NCBI RefSeq assembly: GCF_000247695.1
Contig: NW_004624800.1
Span: 10,772,541-10,836,540, forward strand
DNA: 64,000 nt
Direction of reading: 5' to 3'
Source: Heterocephalus glaber
Taxonomy: Eukaryota > Chordata > Mammalia > Rodentia > Bathyergidae
Shown here: piece by piece, positions 22,766 through 33,595 of the stretch
Position numbering within the stretch: position 1 is the first letter of the stretch
Layout of the letters: every line of letters starts with the position of its first letter
Translations under genes and position numbers: made by a program
Notes under the pieces: model-generated
The model's database searches: none
Told to the model about the DNA's origin: nothing
What the model saw: only the letters and a program-made list of their open reading frames with translations

Positions 22766-25700
22766 GTCCAAGAAAAACATGTGGCTGGCCAGCGGTGCTT
22801 CTGGCACCGGTTCTGTGCACTGGTCTGTGTGACTTTCTTGGCCCCTATGAGCTACTGTTCTATTTCTTTGGTCCTTGGCTGTCCAAGCCTTAAAGTAGAT
22901 ACATTGAAGTATTCCTTGAATAGGTTCCCCAATCTGAAAGATAATGTCCTAATGCTAGACTGGCTAGACCTGATCATATCATCGTTCACTGTCATGTCTG
23001 AAGAGGGGAGTATCATTAACAAGACCAAGGTCAGGTGTGAAGATATCATCCAGGGCAAGGCCTTCAGCTAGTCACAAAGGGGAACCAAAAGGCTGAGGAG
23101 CTTTAAATTGCATCAAACAAATGGAGCAGGAAAAGTAATGACAGAGGTTTGGAACACTGGATTGGGCTGAAAGAATCAGGACAATGTGAAAAGCATGTTT
23201 GACGGGCTTGCCCTAAGAGCAAAGATGGAAGAATGAGAGGTAACACAAGCTTTTTAGATCTGAAAATCTTAAAAACTGGAGCGATTTCCAGATATTAAAG
23301 TGTAAGGCATGGCCAAGGCTGTCACAAACTGAGCTACAGACAAGAGCTTGGGTTATTTTCAAATACTTTGACAACACACAATTCAATTCTGTTCTCATGG
23401 TGTTTAAATATTACTTGTTCCACACATTACACCCATATGAAATTAGCCTGAGGAGTCTAAAGTCATCAAAAGTTGTAGTCTCCAACCAAATTACCCAAAG
23501 TATACCTCATTATTTGTGATTCTCTATTGGATAATGTTCTCTGTTGAAAAAATAAATAGCTCTGTCACCTAACTTTGAAAAAGTTACTAATGCCACAAAA
23601 GAATGAGTTTGTTATTTTTAAAAACCTATTTTACTCAAAACCCTTAGCTTTATATCACTTTCATCAACACATTCAGCAAATGCATTTAGAATACATGAAT
23701 GAGATTTCTGTGCACAATTAGGACATTCTACTCACTTATCCCATAGAAATCCCCTCAACTTGTCCTCCTGCATCTCGTTGGGTCACCCTAATACTTTAAT
23801 ATCATCAACTATGAAATTTAAAAATGAATTATCTCACAAATAATGAAGCATTCAGTACTATGGCACTGTGACCAAACAGACAAAGGACAGAGAGTAAGAG
23901 ATTCCTTAGAATAATACAGAGGTTTTTGCTTTTTTTATTTTGTACTGCAGGAAATACTTAAGTGCCCATAAAACCTCTCCATTGTATCAACTCCATTTAG
24001 GAACTACCATTCAATCTAACTTTAGTCCCCTATTCATAACAAAAAAAAAAATGTCCCTGGTACCAATGGCCCACACACATTTTGCTATTTTACTTTCACT
24101 CCTTAAAATTCCTGGGAGCTGGCATGAATAATGAAATGAAGAGAAATGGTGCAGAAAGTTGTTGGGATCACTTTTACTCAGTGAATTTATTATGCATATT
24201 TTTTAATTGACCTTTTAGGCTAAGTTTTCGATTTCACTGCAAGGAATTGAGCAATAAGGTCAGCTTGAATATTTGTATGCCCGTGGCATTCGACAGTGAA
24301 ATTCATGATGAAATATTCACAGATTAAACCATGATGAAGCCAATAGCTGCTTTTCAAGGCTGACTGGAGGTAGAATTTTTTTTAAGAAAGAAAGATTTGT
24401 ACAAAAAGTTACTTTGCCCTAAATTTTAAAAACCAGATATGCAAATCATTTGTATAATTTTGTTGCAAGACTAGGTGTTTCTAGTAATTACGTGCTCATA
24501 TAATACTTAAGTGGTGTTAGCCACATTAATGCTTTGTTATTCATTCCTATTTTCAGAGATTAATAATAGCCTTCCACAATTTGCTCTAAGGCTTAGCCTT
24601 TCTCTTGGGTAGATGTGTAATTTGTTAAGAGGTGAAGCTGCACAGAGCTAACGTCAAATAAATAACGTTAGAATCAAAGGGGATGGGATAAATGGATTGA
24701 CTGCCACAGATTGGGAGTTACAGATGCCCAGAGTTTCCAATTATTCATATTCTACTCTCTCCAAAAATTCCATATATCCAGAGACTTACATTGCCTTTAT
24801 GGGAGGCATATTTCATTTTTCAGGAAAGAATCTAATGATTTTGCCATCTGACAATCACAGAAAGGATCCACTCCCTCCCTCGTAGCAAGCTCCCTGGCTG
24901 TGAATGTGCCAACCCAGCACTGCACAAACCCCTGAGGGGAGCTGACTTCTACAAGAATCTACAAGAATCTGTGCTGAGCGACTCCCCAGAAAATACAAGA
25001 TTTATACCAAAATGAAATTTGAGGGAGAGGACACATGTTTAAGCTACCTTCTGGATTTGTACTGCTTGGCTAAAATCATCAGAAGCAACCTGAACTTTGT
25101 ATTTTTTAAACATTCTTACAGACTAATCAAAAATGTACTGATAGCACATCTGTTGTATTTCTAGGGGGAAGATTTATGCCTGGTAAAGTTTTTGACCTAG
25201 GAAAGAATGTAGGTAGAGGTGTGAAGATAAAAGTGGTCCGCAGACTCAGGCAGGACACTACTAGCTAATCCTGCGCCATTTCATTATAAAAATGAATTTA
25301 CCTTTAATAAAGAAAAAAAGCCACTTCACTGGGGTTTTCTAAATTGACATACTGTTCTTAAACACGAAGTGGAGTGTGTGCTGTAAGCAGACACTGGAGT
25401 AGTCCAGTGCCCTCCCTGCACAAGGCTTGTATTGGAATTCAATGAATGAGAAACAAATAAGAGAGAAAGGGCCAAGAGTAAGAGAAAGATGGGAAACAGG
25501 AAAAGATGCAGATAAAGAAGACTGCAGAGAGAGAGTAAAACAGAGACATTTGCTTTTGATAAAAAGAGAACAGAAGAAAATGGAGAGGAAAGTTGATTTC
25601 CGCATTCGAAACCATTAGGAATGCTAGTTAGCATCACCATAAAATAACCAAAAGTTACCTTGGAAGTAGAAGATAGCCTTCTGTACATCCGGCGAAAAAG

Positions 25701-26538
25701 GAGGCTTATGAGAAGTTCATAATAATAGATTCTAATATGAGGTTATAATACTATATATTAATTATTGAAATGATAGATTGTTATATTAGGAGCACAAAGA
25801 AGGATTACAAACATTTTGATCACAATCATGTAAATATTTCCCAATATTGGAAGAGAATGTATTTAAATTTTTACCATGCTTAACTTTGAACAATAACATT
25901 TTAGGTAGTTTTTTCTTCTTTATACTTCTTCCCCCAATAATTTTCATGAAAAATAAATGGTAAATTGATTATAAATCAGTTATTTTAAAATATGACTAAA
26001 TTATTCTATGTAGAATATTTTCAAATTCTACATGCAGCATAAATCTCTTTCAAATGAAAATCTTTGCCCACATACAAAGGCACTCAGACAGACAGAGAGG
26101 CGGGGACCCAGAGTTGGCCCAGGCAGCTCTCCAAGGCACCGGCAGAAGGAAGCGCGCCCAGAGGCAGAGAGAGGAGCAGAGACCACACCAAATGCCACAC
26201 AGCCACCAGTGTGCAGAGCCCTCTGCATGGCTCTCTCTACAGTTTCTCAAAAGAACATTTGTTTTCTTATCCCAAATCACATATTATTTCCTTTGTTAAT
26301 GAAGTTTCAGCTTTTCATGACATCATCTATTCATTCAACAAGCCTCACTGAGCATCTCCTCCTGAGATTCCATTTTAGTCATTATAACCCCACCATGTTT
26401 AAGCCCTGGACTTTCTCTTCTGCTTACTAGACAAAGTCAAAATCCTATTTGAATCCAACTCTTTGCTTCCCCTGCATTTGAACATTTCTGGAGAGAAACA
26501 TGGCAACCAGGATGACTGCCCTCACTTAAAATCACATA

Positions 26539-26658
26539 TATGATAGCTGAGAGGAGTGGTGCATGCCTCTAATCCCAGCACTCTGGGAGACTGAGGCAGG
26601 AGGATCACAAGTTCAAGCCCAGCCTGGGTAACTTAGTGACTTAAAGAGACCCTGTCTC
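26539..26658 (+). mobile_element. Left part of a B1-ID composite SINE, split by an L1
   Basis: 'GGAGTGGTGCATGCCTCTAA', 'TCCCAGCACTCTGGGAGACT', 'GAGGCAGGAGGATCACAAG' and 'CAGCCTGGGTAAC' are the B1 part. It ends in AGAGACCCTGTCTC (26645-26658), which is repeated after the L1 at 28209-28222, where the SINE resumes. Confidence 0.9.
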
Positions 26659-28208
26659 TGGCTGGGGGTATCACAATCCCCAGCTTGAAACTATACTACA
26701 AAGCTACTGTGATAAAAACAGCACGGTACTGGCAAAAGAACAGACCTGAGGATCAGTGGAATAGATTAGAAGATACAGAAGCAACTGCAGACATACTCAG
26801 CTACCTCATCTTTGACAAAGGAGCCAACCACCATCATTAGAGGAAAGATAGCCTATTTAATAAATGGTGTTGGAAAAACTGGATTTTAACCTGCCAAAGA
26901 TTAAAACTAGACCCATGCCTATCACCATGCACTAAACTAAGATCAAAATGGATTAAAAACCTAAATATTAAGACAGAAACACTAAACTTGCTGGAAGATA
27001 AGTTAGGTAGAACTCTTGAAGACATTGGCATAGGAAAAGACTTCATGAACAAAACCTCAGTAGCACAGGAACTAGCAGAAAGAATCAACAACTGGGATCT
27101 CATCTTATTAAAAAGCTCCTGCACTGCAAAAGAAACCACCAACAGAGCTAACAGACAACTGACAATGTGGGAAAAAATTTTTAGCAGCTGCACCTCAGAC
27201 AAAGGACTACTATCTGGAATATACAAAGAATTGAAAAAAATCAGACCCCCCCCCAAATTCAAAGACCCAGTTCAAAAATGGGCATCTGAAATGAACAGAC
27301 ATTTCTCAGACAAAGAAGTAAAAGCAGCAAATAAATATATGAAAAAATGTTCAACATCACTCATCATTTGAGAGATGCAGATGAAAACAACACTGAGATT
27401 CCACGTAACCCCAGAAAGAATGGCTGCTATCATGAAATCAACCAATAACAAATGCTGGTGGGGGTGTGGAAAGAAAGGAACCCTTCTCCATTGTTGGTGG
27501 GAGTGCAGACTGGTGCATCCACTGTGGAAATCAGTGTGGAGATATCTCAAAGAACTAGGGCTGGTGGTCCCATTTGACCCAGCTATTCCCCTGCTGGGTA
27601 TCTTCCCAAAAGAATTAAAAGAATCATACCACAGCAATAAATGTGCACCTATGTTTATAATGACACAGTTTGTAATAGCTAAAGTTTGGAAGCAGCCCAA
27701 GTGCCCATCAATTGGAAACTGGATAAAGAAGATGTGGGTGTTTTATAAAATGGAGTACTACTCAGCCATAAAGAATAAAAACCTAGAGTAATTTATAGCT
27801 AAATGGATGCATATAGAGGCCATACTCTTAAGTGAAATAAATAGGATACACATTTGTAAATACTGAATAGTTTCACTAGTGTGAGAAACTGATAGTGTAA
27901 ATAAGGATTAAAATGATTAAAATGAATAATTGATAATTTGAAATAGGAAAAAAGGTCGAAAGACGAGGGGGTGAAGGGAGGGGAAGGGGAAAGGAAAAGA
28001 GGGAAAGGAAAAACTATGAGAAAAGAAAAAAAATGGAAATGAAATCTTTGTAAATAGGGAAGGGTGAAGGGGGTGAAGGGTGCACAGGGAATGGGGAAAA
28101 AATAAGAACCAAGATACATCATGTACAGGTACATGCACGCAGTGATAAATGTAAATGAATTGTATACCTAAAATGTACCAGTAAAAGAACTTAGAAAAAA
28201 AAAAAAAG
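26659..28208 (+). mobile_element. 5'-truncated L1 nested in a SINE, with target-site duplication
   Basis: The + strand encodes the C-terminal part of L1 ORF2 (for example KCWWGCGKKGTLLHCWWECR and KMWVFYKMEYYSAIKNKN) in several open stretches (26988-27371, 27375-27791). The frame is broken between 27371 and 27375, so it is dead. A G/A-rich 3' UTR and an A-run (about 28195-28207) follow. The 14-bp duplication AGAGACCCTGTCTC on both sides marks a normal target-primed insertion. The length is about 1.55 kb, missing ORF1 and most of ORF2. Confidence 0.93.
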
Positions 28209-28300
28209 AGAGACCCTGTCTCAAAATAAAAACAGGGGCGCTGGGGATGTAGCTTAGTGCAAAGGCCCTGGATTCAGTCCCCAGTACCAAAAAACAATTT
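28209..28300 (+). mobile_element. Right part of the split B1-ID composite SINE
   Basis: It resumes with AGAGACCCTGTCTCAAAATA, the end of the B1 unit, then 'GCGCTGGGGATGTAGCTTAG' and 'GATTCAGTCCCCAGTACC', the ID unit with a shortened middle, and an A-rich tail. Joined to 26539-26658 it makes a B1+ID dimer, a SINE layout known from several non-murid rodent lineages. Confidence 0.85.
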
Positions 28301-29320
28301 ACACACGTGCAGCGACAAACATGCACACCTTTTACTGAGCGGGCTGTGAGTGGTCACTGGCAACACCCTATACATCCTTAGTCCATCCTGCCCTGTTCTC
28401 CTCGTTTCTTTCACATTTCTTCCTCTCCCCTCAGACCTCCTGTCCTCCCCTTCGTACTCCTTATGTTCATTTGCTAGTCCAGCTTCCTCCTGCACGGAAA
28501 AAACTCACAGCATGAAAAAAAGAAAATAACTCCAGTGGTTCCCCAGGTCCTCCCACCGCCCCTACAACCCCTCTTCCCTGCCCTCCGCTTCCCATTGCAG
28601 CCACAGATGACACCCAGGCCCCATCAGAAGCCACTCTGCACTGGGACAAGGCTCTCCTGCCCTTCACCATCATCCTGCACCTTACCTGTCTTCTCCTCTG
28701 GTTCAGACTCACACAGAAAAAAACCTGCAGTCTTCTGCATGTCTCTCTGTGGGCCCCGGTTCCCCCATCAGCTATCCCCCGAGTTCTCAATTCGCCTTTG
28801 CCGTAACTAAGCTTTCAAAAGCCGTTTACGTGTTCTGCAGTCCCAGTTGTCCTCCCCTGTTTCCCCTCACACCCTCTCCAGGGTTTCTGAGCCACGTGGC
28901 ACCACCCAAACAACTGTTTTTAAGGACACAGGTGGCCCCTCGCTTTGCTAAAGCCAATGATGGGGCTCCAGCCCTGACCAGGTCAACATTTCCTCTGAGT
29001 AGTGCTCTCGCAGCTTGCCCAAAGTCACAGTCATTTGGCTGGCTCACCTCTGTAACCTCTCTAGGTTCCTCTTTTCCTCCTGTCTTTTCATGCAGGGCAA
29101 CTCTGAGGCAAGGCCTCAGTCTTCTTTTTCACCATGTCTGCTCAGTCTCCTAATGATCGCATCTAGTACTTACAGCCTGGAATTGCCCCCTTGCTGTCTT
29201 CGGTAGGAATCTCATACACTTTTCACATCAACTCATCAACACCAAACTTCTGCTCTTCCCCCAAAAGCCTACTCCCTCTCTTACCTTTTGTGTCTCACTT
29301 GATGCCAATCCTGCCTCTTG
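28301..29320. other. C/T-rich intergenic stretch without a recognised gene
   Basis: GC content is higher than in the neighbours, with many CCT/TCC runs. Open frames on both strands (28467-28790 minus, 28749-29153 plus) overlap each other and look like composition effects. Parts resemble L2 but not clearly enough to delimit. Confidence 0.4.
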
Positions 29321-29324
29321 GGTT

Positions 29325-29530
29325 TGGGTTTGGATTGGTTTGCAGTACTAGGGATTGACCCCCAGGCCTCATACACTCAGGACAGGCAATCTATCTCTGA
29401 GCTACACACTCAGTCCTTTCTACCCTTTATTTTGAGACAGGATCTCACAGAGTTGCTTAGGTTGTTCTCAAAGTTGCAATCCTCCTGCCTCATTTGCTAA
29501 GATTTCAGATGTGTGCCACCATGCCCAGAA
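29325..29530 (-). mobile_element. B1-ID composite SINE, minus strand
   Basis: From the right, on the minus strand: 'TGGGCATGGTGGCACACATC', 'GCAGGAGGATTGCAACTTTG' and 'TGAGATCCTGTCTCAAAATA' form the B1 unit, followed by an ID unit with 'GTGTGTAGCTCAGAGATAGA' and 'GGGTCAATCCCTAGTAC'. It is the same composite type as at 26539-28300 and 57235-57420. Confidence 0.8.
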
Positions 29531-29659
29531 AGACCTTTGTCTGTCAGTCTGTCAGTTAGTCTGTCTGCCTGTCTCTTTCTCGCGCATGCACTTTACTTTC
29601 AAAATGTCCTGTGTTTGGAATCCAGCCACTTCTCACCATGTCCACTCGGGTCACCCTGA

Positions 29660-29990
29660 CCCCAGGCCCTGTGGTCTCCACTGTGAAATGCTTAACAGCC
29701 CGCCATGGTCTCTCCCTTCTACCTTGTCCTCCTCCTGGACTGTTCTCAGCACAGGAACTGTGCCCAGTCATGCCCTTTCTCTATGGAAAACTTGCAATGG
29801 CTCCAAAGAAATACCAAGGTCCTCATAATAATGTGCCTGAAATCTCTTACTCTATACTCTTCCCTGCGTATTCTGCTCAGGCTTCCTGAGACTCCTTGCT
29901 GTTCCTCAAACACACCCACACTCCTCACCATCTTTGATAAAGCTATAACCTTGCACTTCCTCAATCCAGTCTATAAAAATGAATTTGCCC
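29660..29990 (+). repeat. L2-like fragment
   Basis: 'GCAATGGCTCCAAAGAAATACCAAGG', 'CTTGCTGTTCCTCAAACACACC' and 'CACCATCTTTGATAAAGC' follow the L2 interior in order (atggctccccattgccctcaggata ... gttcctcaaacacgcc). It is strongly diverged. Confidence 0.45.
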
Positions 29991-30774
29991 TAATGACAAC
30001 AGATATAATTAATGATGAACAAAATAAACCAAATAAGATACTATATCATACTAGTCTCTCAATAATTCCTTGCTTAAATTAAACAAAAAGTTCCAAATGA
30101 AAATGCCCATCTAAAACATTTCCCTGACATGGTAATCAAGTCTTATGCTTTATTCAATAATTAGCTAGACTGAAATCCTTCCATGCCCATTTTTCTACAG
30201 TTCTGGCAGCAAATTGATAACCCTGGGCGATTTTTAATTAGTACCCTTTAAAAATGGTTAGCTAAATTAGTCAACTATGAAATCACCTCACCCAAATGAT
30301 TAAACTAGAACTGCATTTCAAATCCATCACCTGTTTTTACTGTATGAACATACCCACACTCTAGGATTGTTAATTACAATGTTTATCTGCCTGTTTTCGT
30401 GCATGCACAGCCCAGTGTGCACCCAGGCCCAGATGCAACATCTCTTCAGTGCTGCTTCAAATGACCTGCCAGCCACTTGGTTCAGACATCCCTATTACCA
30501 GAAATAGCTCTGACTCCATCCTTAACCTTGTGGAGACAATATCTAAAGACAAGGCTTCTCATGTCCAGGTAGATCACTCGTGTGGAATGGCAAGAAGAAA
30601 GCTGGGGTGTGCTTCAGTAAGGATGCTGTGGCTGCTGGGCTGAACTGGTGAGGAGGCTGCGCTAACCCACGGACAGCCACTCCTTGCTCATGCTCATCAC
30701 ACCCCAGTGGTCTTTGTGAGGACTGCGTTATTTAGCCTGAATGTTCCTAGGATCTTATTAAACTTCAAAATGAG

Positions 30775-30930
30775 ACTAGAAATCAAAGACTTTTAACTCC
30801 ACCTCATAGATGAGAATGTGGAACATCAGGTGGCTTAAGTAATTCATCCAAAGCTAGTGTCAAAGCTAGAATAGGATCTCTGGTCACCTGATTGCAAGAT
30901 GACTGCCACCACTCTAGTGTCACCAAAATT
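30775..30930 (+). repeat. MIR
   Basis: 'CCTCATAGATGAGAATGTGGAAC', 'GGTGGCTTAAGTAATTCATCCAAAGC', 'TAGTGTCAAAGCTAGAATAGG' and 'GATTGCAAGATGACTGCC' match MIR over most of its length. Confidence 0.6.
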
Positions 30931-30979
30931 TCCAGCTTCTATTTCCCCACCCATCCCCTTACTTGGCTCCTTTTCTCAA

Positions 30980-31195
30980 GTCTTACTTCCTGCCAGTCTG
31001 CAGCCAGATCTTCTTAAAATGCAAACCAGCATGTAGCACTCTCTTGCCTCTATGGCTCACCACTACTCTCAGGCTCAGGCTCAAGACCGACCTGCAAAGC
31101 CCTGTGTCTTCCATCCCGTGCCTCCCTCTCCCATCTGCTCGCCACACTCCAGCCACGATGCTGCCTTACTTATTCTAAACTCTTTGGTCTCACAA
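30980..31195 (+). repeat. L2-like fragment
   Basis: 'CAGATCTTCTTAAAATGCAAACC', 'TCTCTTGCCTCTATGGCTCACC', 'GACCTGCAAAGCCCTGTG' and 'CCACACTCCAGCCACGATGC' correspond in order to the L2 interior. Confidence 0.55.
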
Positions 31196-33454
31196 AGCCC
31201 TTGCATAAGTGAATCCCTCAGCTTATGACCCAGTCCCTGCACCATGCATTTCCTCCAGGCACCCAGTGCAGAAGCCAGGTACCAAATATTTAGCTGAAGT
31301 CTCCTAGCAGGAAAGGGTGGGCACCAACATGGCCTGGATTGACCTCCCACTGTGGGAGCTGCACTGGCATTGATGCTTGACCTTCCTAGATGCATAGAAC
31401 CAACCACAACCCTGGGGAAGACAAGTAGACAGTAGGGTTGGGTGAGGGGACAGAGGTAGTGGGAATCTCCATGGAGCAAACCTCCCATGGAGTCTAGGAA
31501 AGGGAGCTAAGTAAACCAGGTAGGGGTATAAATTTTACTCAACATGCTATTTATTAGTCATTCTACCATATCAAGATACCTTTCTTATACCCTTCATGGT
31601 CCCAAGCCCAAAGCAAACAGATTATCTTCATGAGTTTCTTTTAGATTTTGGTAAGAAAGAAGACAACTCCAGGAAAATGTTAGAAACTTACCATGGTTAA
31701 AATTCACATTGCCTTATTTTCCATTCTACTTTTTCCATGCTCCTCACTAACAGGGCTGTCACTGATAATGGGAGACAAGGAATCTTTCTCATTCAAATAT
31801 GTCCCAGAGGCTCTGTCTGGAGAGTGAATGTTTTCTAGGGATCTCACACCTGGACTAGAATTGGTAGGATTCAATTCTCAAGCTGGAAGAAAGGATGCTA
31901 ATAACTCTGGCCTTGAAATTGTTTTCAAGAGCTAGAGATGGACTTACATACTCAGAGCTGGAAACAACTCCAGAAGACATCGAATCTAGTGCTTGAGTCT
32001 TCTTTCATTTATGAACAGCCCTATTTGAAGATTGTAGGATCTACACACCTGCTCTACCACAGGCACAACTATAAGTCTATAAATCCCCCAAGGCAACTGA
32101 ACCATCTCAGAGTATTTTCAGGCATCCAAATACACAGTTGACTAAGGACAGGAATCTTAATTTCTTTGTTAAACTAGAAATACACCTATTACAGAATCTT
32201 CTCCACCAGGTGGCAACCAAACTTTAGTAAAATGCAGTGTATCTAACCCTCTTTTACTTTTAGTAGGTAAAAAGATGGGACGTCCATATTTTCAGCTTAG
32301 TTCAGGAGGCTGAACATCTTCAAACACAGTGAACAGTATCCTAATGATGAAATACTGAGAAAATTGAAATTAGTACAAATGACATTATCAATGTGCCAGG
32401 GTTAAACAGCTACTCTGAGGTAGCTACTGGGAGTCTGGATGGAATTGTGTTCACATTCCTGATAAGCTTCATTTAGCCAATGAAGCTGGGAAAATCAGAC
32501 AGTGGAACACAAGGGTAGTCACAAATACAAGGTTTCTGGTTAAATCCCAGGCACCGCAGTTCAATAAATCATACAATGTACATCATCTTGTGTAAACAAG
32601 AATGCTAGACACCACCACAAAAACACATGGTCCTTGACTGTAAAAAGTTCTCCTCTCTCCTTCCCCACATGAAGCCCATGAGTAAACTACAGAAATACTA
32701 ACAACAAGAGGTCAAGGATTTAATCTTCTAAGAAATATTGAAAATTTAAGGTTAAGAAAAAAACCACATCCCATTGGTTTAATACACACAAAGAAGCAAG
32801 ACAACAGTCTGCAGTACATAATATTTGAGGTGTGATTATTCTCATTTGGGGAAAAAATATCAATCTGATAGGGGACCAAGAAAGAAAAAGTGGTTTTATC
32901 CTTTTCCATTTACTATTTTTCCTCTTAACCAAAGCTTGCCTGCCCATCTCCTGGCCCCCAAGTCATCTTCAAAGATGACACATGTGAATCTACAAGAGAG
33001 GGCAGCCAGGCAAGTTCGCCATCAGTGACAGCTGACAGCGCAGTCTGGGCAGGACTGGTGTAATTTGGCAGCATTGGGCAACAGGCTGTACTCACCACGC
33101 CCACTCTACTGCAGAGTGGAAAAAATGTTTCCCTGAGACAGCTGATCTAAACAGAAGGGGATTACACGGGAACTGAGCGGTCTAAACGGTTGTGTAACAC
33201 ACACAGTTTCTCTAATGTGTGAAAAGTTTAGAGTGTGACATGGCCAGTCCATCACAAACACACCACTTGGCCTCATTCCTACACTCACATCGGCATCTAT
33301 CACAGTATCATTTCTCAGTGCATCTAAACATCTAAGACCTTCCCAATGTAGTGCTTCAAGCAGCCGTTTCTAGTCAATCACCCTGAAGTTTGAAACTATT
33401 TCCCAAATCACAACTAGGGAGATCATCTACATACAGATTCTGGATTCTAAAAGT

Positions 33455-33595
33455 TTCCAGTATGGTAGCCATTAGCCACATGTGTCTATCAAGTATTTGA
33501 AATGTGGCTAATGTGACTGGGCAACTAAAACATTATTTTACTAAAATGTAGGTACATGTGTGTAGTGGCTACTGCACTGGACAGGGCACCTCTAG
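33455..33595 (+). mobile_element. MER5A-like element (hAT-Charlie)
   Basis: 'CAGTATGGTAGCCATTAGCC' and 'ACATGTGTCTATCAAG' at the left mirror 'GTGTAGTGGCTACTGCACTGG' and 'ACAGGGCA' at the right, with 'AAATGTGGCTAATGTGACTG' between. These are the MER5A hallmarks. Confidence 0.8.

Larger units (their letters stand above)
20021..26538. other. Intergenic DNA between TPK1 and the nested L1/SINE
   Basis: This contains two B1-like SINEs, one ID SINE, a CA repeat, an L2-like piece and otherwise apparently single-copy AT-rich DNA. Open frames of 70-130 codons occur (for example 20822-21196, 22781-23071, 26032-26430), but none shows a recognisable domain, splice context or codon pattern of a gene. From about 22430 to 26530 I recognise no young SINE. 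Confidence 0.6.

Noticed and set aside
22781..23071. 96-codon plus-strand open frame
   Set aside because: No recognised domain, no splice or promoter context; possibly part of an old repeat.
26988..27791. Adjacent plus-strand open frames of 127 and 138 codons
   Set aside because: They are L1 ORF2 C-terminal pieces of the nested L1.
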